Below, piece after piece: positions 1 through 6,809 of a stretch of DNA of 9,036 nucleotides. Position 1 is the first letter of the stretch. Each line of letters starts with the position of its first letter. The notes beneath the pieces are model-generated. The model saw only the letters and a program-made list of their open reading frames with translations, ran no database searches and was not told where the DNA came from. Origin of the DNA: an uncultured Porphyromonadaceae bacterium. GTDB taxonomy: Bacteria > Bacteroidota > Bacteroidia > Bacteroidales > Muribaculaceae. The stretch is from NCBI GenBank assembly GCA_947176355.1, contig CAMWQY010000093.1:1-9036 (forward strand). Direction: 5' to 3'. Made by a program: the position numbers and the translations under genes.

Positions 1-36
1 AAAAAAGTTGTTATTGTTGTTTGAATTAAAGGAACC

Positions 37-68
37 AGGTCGACGTGAGTCGACCTCTTTTCTTTTTG
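37..68 (+). terminator. Rho-independent terminator of the upstream (unseen) gene
   Basis: A perfect 8-bp stem (AGGTCGAC at 37-44 with GTCGACCT at 49-56) encloses a GTGA tetraloop and is followed by a T-rich run (57-68, interrupted by two C and ending before a G). This is the layout of an intrinsic terminator for transcription on the + strand. It would end a gene lying left of the window and insulate it from the promoter at 88-118. The stem contains two copies of the GTCGAC palindrome. Bases 1-36 show no gene that I can support. Confidence 0.75.
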
Positions 69-87
69 TGCATTACTAAGCTAATAA

Positions 88-118
88 TTGCATATTCGCA
101 TTTTTTTTATTAATTTTG
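88..118 (+). promoter_or_regulatory. Bacteroides-type primary sigma promoter for the glycosyltransferase-cyclase unit
   Basis: TTG at 88-90 and TAATTTTG at 111-118 are separated by 20 bp. This matches the known Bacteroides primary-sigma consensus (TTG near -33 and TAnnTTTG near -7, spacing about 19-21 bp). Transcription should begin a few bases past 118, giving a leader of about 20 nt before the ATG at 146. The leader (ACAAAAAATCAAG...) is A-rich and has no Shine-Dalgarno match, as is usual in this phylum. The start point itself is inferred. Confidence 0.8.
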
Positions 119-145
119 CGACAAAAAATCAAGACCACCTGACAG

Positions 146-910
146 ATGGCAATATCAGTATTAATCGGAACATACAACTCATCGCGTTATCTGCGAAAAG
201 TGATCGAATATGTCAAAGACTATGACGAAGTCATAATATACGACAAAGGGAGCACTGACGACACCGTAGACATAGCCCGAAAGGAGGGCTGTAAAGTGAT
301 TCATACGGCGGATAATGACGGAGAAAACTTTCAGGCGCACAACCATGCCATTGGGCAAGCAAAAAACGACTGGATACTATTCCTACGCCCCAACGAACTT
401 GCGCCTCGCGATCTCAAAAGCTATCTCGATAAATTTATTGAAAATGCAGGCGACACACACGGACTTTTCATTCCACGCCGCAACTTCTTAATGAACAAGG
501 AAGACACCAACAACTATCCCGACTTCCAGCTGAGATTTTTCCGTCGTGGTGGCACCGTATGGAATGACGATGAAGCAGAGCTCCCTTCTGTATACGGAGC
601 AACAGACCGCATTCCTGCCCACCGAAAGAAACTTGCCATAATCCGAATTCCCGGAAGCATAAATGAATCAATAGGTCATTTAGAAGAAGCATGTGCAGAC
701 GATGACTTGACGCCACGTAAGATTTCCCTCTTTGAGATCCTTACCAACACTATGGGCAAATTCATGAGTGAATATATCCTTAAGGGTAAATTCAAATATG
801 GCACAATCGGATATATCGATGCAGTCAACATCACCATGAACGAATATTTCAAGCTTGCAAAGAGACACGAAAAATTCGCAATGAATGAAATAAATGAGAA
901 ACTGAAATGA
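146..910 (+). CDS. Family 2 glycosyltransferase, WaaE/LgtF-like, with altered DxD motif
   Basis: This 254-residue cytoplasmic protein has the GT-A fold signature of family 2 glycosyltransferases, which move a sugar from a nucleotide-sugar to an envelope glycan such as lipopolysaccharide core. Visible are the N-terminal strand and loop SVLIGTYNSSRYL (4-16), the nucleotide-binding loop EVIIYDKGSTDDT (28-40, Asp33), and a C-terminal part (about 105-240) with IPRRNF and YPDFQLRFFRRG typical of the small lipopolysaccharide-type enzymes. There is no signal peptide or membrane segment. The oddity is at DWILFLRPNE (75-84): relatives usually read ...LDADE here, so both Asp of the metal-binding DxD are gone (Arg81, Asn83). 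The protein may be inactive, metal-independent or changed in role. The ATG follows the promoter at 88-118 directly; the stop overlaps the next start (ATGA), suggesting translational coupling. The acceptor cannot be told. Confidence 0.85.
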   Translation: MAISVLIGTYNSSRYLRKVIEYVKDYDEVIIYDKGSTDDTVDIARKEGCKVIHTADNDGENFQAHNHAIGQAKNDWILFLRPNELAPRDLKSYLDKFIENAGDTHGLFIPRRNFLMNKEDTNNYPDFQLRFFRRGGTVWNDDEAELPSVYGATDRIPAHRKKLAIIRIPGSINESIGHLEEACADDDLTPRKISLFEILTNTMGKFMSEYILKGKFKYGTIGYIDAVNITMNEYFKLAKRHEKFAMNEINEKLK

Positions 911-1887
911 GCAGACAAAGAATAATCAGAACTATAGCTTCTGCCGCAATCATCATCACATTGCTTCTTTCATGCGGAGCCGGGAAACGGACTGCAGACA
1001 ACGACGAGAACGACAGCATCTCTACCGACATCACAGCCTCAATAAGTTTTTCTGCCGACAGTGCATACTCATACGTGGCCCGTCAGGTAGAATTCGGTCC
1101 TCGAGTGCCCGGGTCGGAGGCGCACAAGAAATGTGGCGACTGGCTTACGGAAAAGTTGAAATCGTATGGAGCGGAAGTGACCGAACAGACCGCTACGCTG
1201 ACCACCTTCGACGGAACAAAGATACCGATGCGCAACATATTCGCCCGAATCAACCCAAATGCAGAGAAGCGCATCCTGCTACTCGCCCATTGGGACAGCA
1301 GGCCATGGGCTGACAATGACCCGGATCCGGATAAGCACTCCACGCCGGTAGATGGGGCCAACGACGGAGCAAGCGGCACCGGAGTGCTGCTTGAACTCGC
1401 CCGCTCTATTGAGAAAGGCGACACAGCCCCCGGGGTAGACATTCTGCTTTGCGATGCTGAAGACTGGGGAGAGGAGCAAAATGATGAGAGTTGGGCAATG
1501 GGAGCAAGATATTTTGCCAACAATCTGCCACAGAATGGATACATGCCATCAGCAGCCTTACTTCTCGACATGGTGGGAGCTCCCGATGCCACATTCATGA
1601 GAGAATATTTCTCCCAGCTTGCCAACCCTGCTCTCGCCGATCAGATTTGGAGCATTGCAAAGAATCTCGGACATGAACAGATGTTTGTCAACAGAATGGG
1701 ATCTGCCGTCAACGACGACCACGTGGAGCTTATAAAAGCCGGAATTCCAACTATTGATATCATCGACTACAGGGAAGGCTCCGGATTCTTCAGCGGATGG
1801 CATACAGCTTCCGACAATATGGATTGCATTTCTAAAGAAACGCTCAAGGCTGTAGGAGAGATACTGGAGACGTATATTAAACAGTAA
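907..1887 (+). CDS. M28-family lipoprotein, probable type II glutaminyl-peptide cyclotransferase
   Basis: The 326-residue product starts with a lipoprotein signal peptide: basic Arg residues, a hydrophobic core (10-21) and the lipobox LLSC with Cys23. No acidic run follows the Cys directly, so it probably faces the periplasm rather than the cell surface. The rest is an M28 zinc-hydrolase fold resembling animal-type glutaminyl cyclases: FGPRVPGS (63-70), LLAHWDSRPWAD (125-136), GANDGASG (150-157), LLCDAEDWGEE (180-190), NDDH (269-272) and GWHTASDN (297-304). By family knowledge Asp153, an acidic residue at 185/186 and His299 should bind the single zinc. Such enzymes turn N-terminal Gln of exported proteins into pyroglutamate; in Bacteroidota signal peptidase I often leaves Gln at position 1 (the Q-rule), which gives the enzyme a general role. 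An aminopeptidase is the alternative. It is coupled to the glycosyltransferase by a 4-base overlap. Confidence 0.82.
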   Translation: MSRQRIIRTIASAAIIITLLLSCGAGKRTADNDENDSISTDITASISFSADSAYSYVARQVEFGPRVPGSEAHKKCGDWLTEKLKSYGAEVTEQTATLTTFDGTKIPMRNIFARINPNAEKRILLLAHWDSRPWADNDPDPDKHSTPVDGANDGASGTGVLLELARSIEKGDTAPGVDILLCDAEDWGEEQNDESWAMGARYFANNLPQNGYMPSAALLLDMVGAPDATFMREYFSQLANPALADQIWSIAKNLGHEQMFVNRMGSAVNDDHVELIKAGIPTIDIIDYREGSGFFSGWHTASDNMDCISKETLKAVGEILETYIKQ

Positions 1888-1981
1888 GTGATAAACACTA
1901 AACATTGAGTGATAAGTGATAAACACTAAACATTGAGTGATAAGTGATAAACACTAAACATTGAACAGTAAGTGATAAACA
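1880..1981 (+). repeat. 28-bp tandem repeat array, three full units and a partial fourth
   Basis: Units lie at 1880-1907, 1908-1935, 1936-1963 and, partly, 1964-1981 (18 bases match, then the sequence diverges). Units 2 and 3 are identical; unit 1 differs only near its start (AACAGT in place of AGTGAT), and the partial unit 4 carries the same AACAGT start as unit 1. Units 2 and 3 begin with a doubled 7-mer AGTGATA. The array begins inside the last codons of the upstream cyclase gene and covers its TAA (1885-1887). There are no spacers, so it is not a CRISPR. The remaining bases to the tyrS start (1982-2018) are AT-rich and hold no clear promoter or terminator. Confidence 0.9.
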
Positions 1982-2018
1982 ATAAGTAATTAATAAGCCT
2001 CTAAATATATAGATCAAC

Positions 2019-3314
2019 ATGAATTTTGTAGAAGAACTCACCTGGCGTGGCATGATCCACACTATGATGCCAGGCACAGAAGAGCAACTCAATAAGGAAA
2101 TGACTACCGCTTACCTCGGTATTGACCCGACAGCGGACTCTCTTCACATCGGACATCTTTGTGGCGTAATGATGCTTCGCCACCTCCAGCGCTGCGGGCA
2201 TAAGCCCATTGCTCTCGTAGGTGGCGCCACCGGAATGATCGGCGACCCCTCAGGCAAGAGCGCAGAGCGCAATCTTCTTGATGAAGCAACACTTCGCCAC
2301 AATCAGGAGGCAATCAAGAAGCAACTCTCTCGCTTCCTCGACTTTGAAAGCGACGCCCCTAACAAAGCTGAGCTCGTCAACAACTACGACTGGATGAAAG
2401 ACTTCTCTTTCCTCGACTTTGCGCGTGAAATAGGAAAGCACATCACCGTCAACTACATGATGGCCAAGGAATCCGTACAGAAGCGCCTCAACGGAGAGGC
2501 TCGCGACGGACTCAGTTTCACTGAATTCACTTATCAGCTCCTTCAGGGATATGACTTCTTGCATCTTTACGAGACAAAGGGCTGCAAACTTCAGCTTGGC
2601 GGTTCTGACCAATGGGGCAACATCACGACTGGTGGCGAACTTATCCGTCGCAAACTCGGTGGTGAAGTCTATGCTTTGACCTGCCCTCTCATCACTAAGG
2701 CAGACGGCGGCAAGTTTGGCAAGACAGAAAGTGGCAATGTATGGCTTGACGCAAGATATACATCCCCTTATAAGTTCTATCAGTTCTGGCTGAATGTGGG
2801 CGACGCAGAAGCTGAAAAGTATCTCAAAATCTTCACTTTCCTCTCGAAGGAAGAAATCGAGGAGCTTGCTGCAGAACATGCAAAAGATCCCGGTCTGCGT
2901 CCACTGCAAAAGAAACTTGCAGAAGAAGTGACTGTAATGGTGCATGGACGAGAAGCATACGATGCCGCCGTAGCTGCAAGCAAGATTCTCTTCAGCAACA
3001 GCGCAGTCGACGAGCTCCACAAGCTCGATGAGCAGACACTACTCGACCTTTTCGAGGGAGTGCCAAGATTTGAAGTAGCCCGCGCCGATATCGAAGCCGG
3101 CATCCCTGCTCTTGAATTCCTCGCTGAAAAGACTGCAGTGTTCCCATCGAAAGGGGAAGCACGCAAGATGATCCAAGGCAATGGCGTCAGCATCAACAAG
3201 GAGAAACTCACCGATCCCACAGCTTTGATTGGCAAAGAACATCTTCTCGGCGACAAATATATCCTTGCCCAGAAAGGCAAGAAAAACTACTTCCTCATCA
3301 CAGTTAAGGACTAA
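2019..3314 (+). CDS. tyrS: Tyrosyl-tRNA synthetase
   Basis: A complete 431-residue class I aminoacyl-tRNA synthetase that charges tRNA-Tyr with tyrosine in the cytoplasm using ATP. The order of parts is normal for the bacterial enzyme: Rossmann catalytic core with HIGH at 43-46 inside [10 protein letters not shown], tyrosine-site segment YQLLQGYDF (172-180), LGGSDQWGN (193-201), and the second ATP motif KFGKT (232-236), then an alpha-helical anticodon domain (about 250-350) and a C-terminal S4-like RNA-binding domain (about 372-431, SKGEARKMI then GNGVSIN). The length fits the family. The ATG at 2019 puts the usual N-terminal segment in front of the core; no Shine-Dalgarno is seen and the leader is AT-rich. 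I find no TAnnTTTG promoter in the 131-bp gap, so it may be read from upstream or from an unrecognised promoter. ruvB follows after 5 bp. Confidence 0.98.
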   Translation: MNFVEELTWRGMIHTMMPGTEEQLNKEMTTAYLGIDPTADSLHIGHLCGVMMLRHLQRCGHKPIALVGGATGMIGDPSGKSAERNLLDEATLRHNQEAIKKQLSRFLDFESDAPNKAELVNNYDWMKDFSFLDFAREIGKHITVNYMMAKESVQKRLNGEARDGLSFTEFTYQLLQGYDFLHLYETKGCKLQLGGSDQWGNITTGGELIRRKLGGEVYALTCPLITKADGGKFGKTESGNVWLDARYTSPYKFYQFWLNVGDAEAEKYLKIFTFLSKEEIEELAAEHAKDPGLRPLQKKLAEEVTVMVHGREAYDAAVAASKILFSNSAVDELHKLDEQTLLDLFEGVPRFEVARADIEAGIPALEFLAEKTAVFPSKGEARKMIQGNGVSINKEKLTDPTALIGKEHLLGDKYILAQKGKKNYFLITVKD

Positions 3315-3319
3315 AATAA

Positions 3320-4348
3320 ATGCCTGAATTCGATATACATGGAAGCCAGACCACACCCATCGGCAGCGACCGCGATATAGAAAAAGCTCTTCGTCCGTTG
3401 AGTTTCGACGACTTTGCCGGGCAGGATAAGATAGTGGCAAACCTGCGCGTCTTCGTGCAGGCTGCCCGTATGCGCGGAGAAGCCCTCGACCACACACTGC
3501 TTCATGGACCACCGGGGCTCGGAAAGACTACACTGAGCAATATCGTGGCAAATGAGTTGAACGTCGGATTCAAGGTGACAAGCGGTCCGGTACTCGACAA
3601 ACCGGGTGACCTTGCAGGCATACTAATGAGTCTTGAGCCGCACGATGTCCTCTTCATCGACGAAATCCATCGTCTACATCCTATTGTGGAAGAATATCTC
3701 TACTCCGCAATGGAAGACTACCGCATCGACATCCTCCTGGACAAAGGTCCGGGAGCGAAGTCGGTGCAGCTCACGATCTCGCCATTCACCCTCATTGGAG
3801 CCACGACACGAAGCGGACTTCTGACTGCACCGCTACGCGCACGCTTCGGCATCAACTGCCATCTTGAATATTACGATCATAATGTGCTTAAGGGGATAGT
3901 GAAGCGCTCCGCACGACTTCTAAACTCCAACATAATCGACGATGCAGCTCAAGAGATAGCACTCCGCAGCCGTGGCACTCCGCGTATAGCCAATGCACTT
4001 CTACGCCGCGTACGCGACTTTGCTATGGTGATGGGCGACGGGACCATCAATCTGCCCACGGCAAAGATGGCACTTGAAGCTCTCAATATTGACACCCATG
4101 GGCTTGATGAAATCGACAATCGCATATTGACTACGATCATCGACAAATTCGGAGGGGGACCGGTAGGCCTCACCACTATAGCAACTGCTCTTGGGGAAGA
4201 TAGCGGCACCATTGAAGAAGTCTACGAGCCTTTTCTCATCAAAGAGGGATTTCTGAAGCGCACACCAAGAGGACGAGAAGTGACGGAACTCGCGTTCCGC
4301 CATCTCGGGCGTTACCCGCAAAATAGGGAAGCCACCCTCTTCGACTAA
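3320..4348 (+). CDS. ruvB: Holliday junction branch migration ATPase RuvB
   Basis: A complete 342-residue AAA+ motor. With RuvA it forms the hexameric pump that drives branch migration of Holliday junctions in recombination and replication-fork repair, after which RuvC resolves them. Seen in order: N-terminal RPLSFDDFAGQDK (25-37), Walker A GPPGLGKT (63-70), Walker B LFIDEIH (111-117), the RuvA-contacting hairpin region around 130-155, sensor 1 IGATTR (159-164), the PLRARFG (171-177) arginine-finger segment, sensor 2 in RGTPRIANALLRRVRDF, and a C-terminal winged-helix DNA-binding domain (RTPRGREVTELAFRHLG). No expected motif is missing. It starts 5 bp after tyrS ends, so the two are almost certainly one transcript. 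Its TAA (4346-4348) overlaps the start of an AT-rich direct repeat. ruvA and ruvC are not in the window. Confidence 0.98.
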   Translation: MPEFDIHGSQTTPIGSDRDIEKALRPLSFDDFAGQDKIVANLRVFVQAARMRGEALDHTLLHGPPGLGKTTLSNIVANELNVGFKVTSGPVLDKPGDLAGILMSLEPHDVLFIDEIHRLHPIVEEYLYSAMEDYRIDILLDKGPGAKSVQLTISPFTLIGATTRSGLLTAPLRARFGINCHLEYYDHNVLKGIVKRSARLLNSNIIDDAAQEIALRSRGTPRIANALLRRVRDFAMVMGDGTINLPTAKMALEALNIDTHGLDEIDNRILTTIIDKFGGGPVGLTTIATALGEDSGTIEEVYEPFLIKEGFLKRTPRGREVTELAFRHLGRYPQNREATLFD

Positions 4349-4374
4349 TTCATAATGCATAATTCATAATGCAT
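4347..4374 (+). repeat. Two tandem copies of a 14-bp AT-rich unit
   Basis: AATTCATAATGCAT occurs at 4347-4360 and again, identically, at 4361-4374, followed by AATT, the first bases of a third unit. The first copy overlaps the last two bases of the ruvB stop codon. The unit holds the ATGCAT palindrome. Its second half reappears in inverted form upstream of the flippase gene. Confidence 0.9.
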
Positions 4375-4483
4375 AATTGATAGTCTCTGAAATGCAGACT
4401 TAAATACGGATATGACACTATACGTTTAATTTGAATAGATGCTTAATGCCTAATTAATTATTAATTATGAATTATGCATTATG
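4351..4483. repeat. 20-bp perfect inverted repeat bordering the ruvB-flippase gap
   Basis: Bases 4351-4370 are the exact reverse complement of 4464-4483, with 93 bp between the arms. The right arm is followed by a second GCATTA, echoing the tandem structure of the left side. The 93-bp centre (4371-4463) holds no gene. It contains one near match to the -7 box (TTAATTTG at 4426-4433) without a TTG at the right distance, so I do not call a promoter. The arms could fold in RNA as a weak AT-only stem, or mark the ends of a small non-coding mobile repeat; neither can be decided here. Confidence 0.8.
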
Positions 4484-4498
4484 CATTAAATAAAAAAT

Positions 4499-6043
4499 AT
4501 GGCAGGAATAAAATCATTAGTCAAAGACACTGCAGTCTATGGGCTGAGCAGTATCATAGGCAGATTTCTCAACTGGGGACTCGTGCCTTTGTATACATAC
4601 GCTTTTCCTTTGGAAGAATATGGTATAGTCAGCTATCTCTATGCCATTGTTGCAGTAGTCATTGTAGTGCTCAACTATGGCATGGAGACCGGGTTTTTCC
4701 GATATGCCAGTAAGGAGAGCGACTATGAAAGAGTCTATAGCACTTCAATGGTATCGCTTGCCACTACATCCTTGCTCTTCATAGCCTTACTCAGCATTTT
4801 CCTGCACCCTATCTCTGACGCATTGACCCTTCCACATCATGCCGACTACGTATGGATGATGGGATTTACGGTAGCCATAGATGCTTTCACCAATCTTCCC
4901 TTTGCATATCTAAGATTCAAACGGAAAGCCTGGACATTTGCAGCAATAAAGCTAATCAATATTGGCGTAAATATTGGTCTTAACCTATTCTTCATATTGC
5001 TTTGTCCAAAAATCAATGAGACAGCACCGGAACTTATATCATGGTTCTATGATCCATTAGGAGGCTCTTCATTTGGAGTGGGATGGATATTCCTTGCCAA
5101 TGTCATAAGTACGCTTGTAGTGCTGATTTGCCTCCTGCCTCAAATGAAAGTGAAGCATATAGTATGCGACATGGGTCTCCTTAAGAAAATGCTTGATTAT
5201 TCATGGCCGCTTCTTGTGCTTGGAGTGGCAGGAAATCTAAGCCAGGGAATGGGACAAATCATCATTCCATATCTCTTCCCCAACAATCCTGAGGAGGCAA
5301 GGGCAATGGTAGGTCTCTATGGAGCCAATATCAAGATTGCAGTAGTGATGATGATGTTCACGCAAGCGTTCCGCTATGCCTACGAACCCTTCATCTTCTC
5401 CAAAGCAGCACGGCAAGGAGAAGACAAGACCCAAGCATATTGCGATGCGATGAAATATTTCGTGATATTCGGCTTGGCTATTTTCTTAGGGGTGATGTAT
5501 TTTCTTCCCATTTTGAAACATTTCATTTCTCCTGCCTACTGGGAAGGACTTAGGGTTGTGCCTATCATGATGATAGCCGACATCTGCTTCGGAGTATACT
5601 TCAATCTGTCGTTATGGTATAAGCTGACCGACCGCACCAAGTGGGGAATGTATCTCTCCATTCTCGGATTCGTGCTTATGCTCGCAGGCAACCTTATCCT
5701 TGTGCCTGCAATAGGAATACCCAATGGCTACATAGGATCAGCTTGGGCAGCGTTGATTTCATACGCCGGAATAATGATTGCCAGCTATCTTCTCGGCAGA
5801 AAATATTATCCTATTCCATACGAAGTGAAACGCATTGGATGCTATTCTCTGTTGGCAGCCGTTTTATGGGGTCTTGGAAACTTGTGTGATTTTCAATATG
5901 CAATGTGGATCACTTATATCATAAGGACGTTGCTCTTGCTGATTTATGTCTTGATTGTAGCATATTTTGAGAATGTACCGGTGATTTCACCGAAGCTACA
6001 TAAACTACTGCATAAAATCGACCAAAGGACAAGCAAGCCATAA
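4499..6043 (+). CDS. Wzx-like polysaccharide/lipid-linked oligosaccharide flippase
   Basis: The 514-residue product is an inner-membrane protein of the MOP superfamily (polysaccharide biosynthesis/Wzx type), which moves undecaprenyl-linked oligosaccharides across the membrane. I count about 14 hydrophobic segments, near residues 15-36, 41-66, 83-105, 116-139, 144-167, 195-216, 234-260 and seven more up to about 500, as expected for this fold. The N-terminus (SLVKDTAVYGLSSIIGRFLN) is typical, with the amphipathic start leading into helix 1; no cleavable signal is present. The usual sugar-cluster partners (polymerase, several glycosyltransferases) are absent nearby, so the cargo is unknown: capsule, lipopolysaccharide or another lipid-linked glycan. 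The gene appears richer in A and T than ruvB (by hand, line 5461-5520 has 23 G/C of 60, ruvB line 3481-3540 has 35), partly expected from hydrophobic codons. The start is preceded by ATTAAATAAAAAAT, without Shine-Dalgarno. Confidence 0.87.
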   Translation: MAGIKSLVKDTAVYGLSSIIGRFLNWGLVPLYTYAFPLEEYGIVSYLYAIVAVVIVVLNYGMETGFFRYASKESDYERVYSTSMVSLATTSLLFIALLSIFLHPISDALTLPHHADYVWMMGFTVAIDAFTNLPFAYLRFKRKAWTFAAIKLINIGVNIGLNLFFILLCPKINETAPELISWFYDPLGGSSFGVGWIFLANVISTLVVLICLLPQMKVKHIVCDMGLLKKMLDYSWPLLVLGVAGNLSQGMGQIIIPYLFPNNPEEARAMVGLYGANIKIAVVMMMFTQAFRYAYEPFIFSKAARQGEDKTQAYCDAMKYFVIFGLAIFLGVMYFLPILKHFISPAYWEGLRVVPIMMIADICFGVYFNLSLWYKLTDRTKWGMYLSILGFVLMLAGNLILVPAIGIPNGYIGSAWAALISYAGIMIASYLLGRKYYPIPYEVKRIGCYSLLAAVLWGLGNLCDFQYAMWITYIIRTLLLLIYVLIVAYFENVPVISPKLHKLLHKIDQRTSKP

Positions 6044-6060
6044 TATTTTATTAAATTATT

Positions 6061-6090
6061 TTGCAATACACGAATAATTAATTAACTTTG
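6061..6090 (+). promoter_or_regulatory. Bacteroides-type promoter of the LexA-like regulator, with possible operator
   Basis: TTG at 6061-6063 and TAACTTTG at 6083-6090 are 19 bp apart, fitting the Bacteroides primary-sigma consensus. Transcription would start a few bases after 6090, leaving a leader of about 20 nt before the ATG at 6115. The octamer AATAATTA occurs at 6073-6080 and 6094-6101, 21 bp apart (two helical turns) on both sides of the -7 box, and TTAATTAA (6078-6085) overlaps that box. These could be operator sites for self-repression, but AT-rich DNA gives such matches easily. The preceding 17 bp after the flippase stop show no terminator hairpin. Confidence 0.75.
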
Positions 6091-6114
6091 CACAATAATT
6101 ATACAACATTCGCA

Positions 6115-6786
6115 ATGGCTTCAGACAAATATGATCTCTCAACCGTCAAAGGACGCCTTTTGACATATCTAAAAGAAAACAGGATACCTCAGACAGAATT
6201 TTGCAAACGTCTTGGGGTTGCTCCTACATATATAGGGGTTATCCGCAAATCGATTCCGGCTGAGAAAATCAATCGTATTGCCACCCTTTATCCCAATCTC
6301 AACCGAGAATGGCTCCTCTATGGCGAAGGAGAGATGTATGTCAAAGAGTCCAAAAATCCTCAGAGACTGCTACAGGAAGCAGGGTTTCTCGTGCCGCTGT
6401 TGCCAGTCACTGCATTCGCAGGCAATATATCGGCTTGGTCTCAATCTGTCAATGCCGGCGACTGCGAAAAGGTGATCAGTCCGGTGCAGGGAGTCGACTT
6501 CGCCATCCGCATATCCGGCGACAGCATGGAGCCAGAATTTCACGACGGCAATATCGTCTTGATAAAAAAAATCGACGACAAGGCTTTTATCCCGTGGGGA
6601 CACCCTATGATTGTAGATTCGTCTAATGGAGTCTTCTTAAAAGAAGTTTACCCCTCAGGGCGTGGCAAAAAATACATTGAAGCCAAGAGCCTTAATAAAA
6701 AGTATCCGCCACTTGAAATCCCATTCGACTGCATATACGGACTTTACCGAGTGGTGACGACACTAAATCTTATTTCTTCTTACTGA
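6115..6786 (+). CDS. LexA/CI-like regulator: N-terminal HTH plus S24 self-cleaving domain
   Basis: The 223-residue protein joins an N-terminal helix-turn-helix of the phage-repressor type (about 10-75, helices around [10 protein letters not shown] and [11 protein letters not shown], ending [13 protein letters not shown]) to a C-terminal S24 peptidase fold (about 95-223). The catalytic dyad is visible: Ser137 in SGDSMEPEF and Lys176 in GVFLKEV. A candidate self-cleavage bond Ala102-Gly103 lies in VTAFAGN, 35 residues before the Ser, the same distance as Ala84 to Ser119 in E. coli LexA. By family knowledge such proteins repress until RecA-ssDNA or another signal triggers cleavage. The ATG at 6115 was chosen because the upstream TTG in frame (6088) lies inside the -7 promoter box. 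leuS begins 23 bp downstream, probably on the same transcript. Whether it acts as an SOS regulator or as a domesticated prophage repressor is open; no other phage genes are nearby. Confidence 0.88.
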   Translation: MASDKYDLSTVKGRLLTYLKENRIPQTEFCKRLGVAPTYIGVIRKSIPAEKINRIATLYPNLNREWLLYGEGEMYVKESKNPQRLLQEAGFLVPLLPVTAFAGNISAWSQSVNAGDCEKVISPVQGVDFAIRISGDSMEPEFHDGNIVLIKKIDDKAFIPWGHPMIVDSSNGVFLKEVYPSGRGKKYIEAKSLNKKYPPLEIPFDCIYGLYRVVTTLNLISSY

Positions 6787-6809
6787 TAAAACTATTAAAA
6801 CTACATAAA

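Noticed and set aside
1..36. Possible 3' end of an upstream gene
   Set aside because: Too short and without any recognisable coding signal; only the terminator after it suggests that a gene lies to the left.
1083..1625. Open frame of 180 codons on the minus strand opposite the M28 gene
   Set aside because: Ser/Pro/Ala-rich antisense shadow of a well-supported gene; no promoter or family signature.
1880..1981. 28-bp repeats as a CRISPR array
   Set aside because: The units are directly contiguous without unique spacers and no cas genes are nearby.
2250..3020. Open frame of 256 codons on the minus strand opposite tyrS
   Set aside because: It lies wholly inside a clear tyrS gene, has no recognisable domain, and its residue make-up (rich in Cys, Phe, Leu, Ser) is that of an antisense shadow.
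4426..4433. TTAATTTG as a -7 box for the flippase gene
   Set aside because: One mismatch to TAnnTTTG and no TTG about 19-21 bp upstream; too weak in AT-rich DNA.
6088..6114. Nine-codon upstream extension of the regulator starting at TTG 6088
   Set aside because: The TTG is part of the TAACTTTG -7 promoter box, so it would lie upstream of the transcript start. The ATG at 6115 gives a normal HTH N-terminus.
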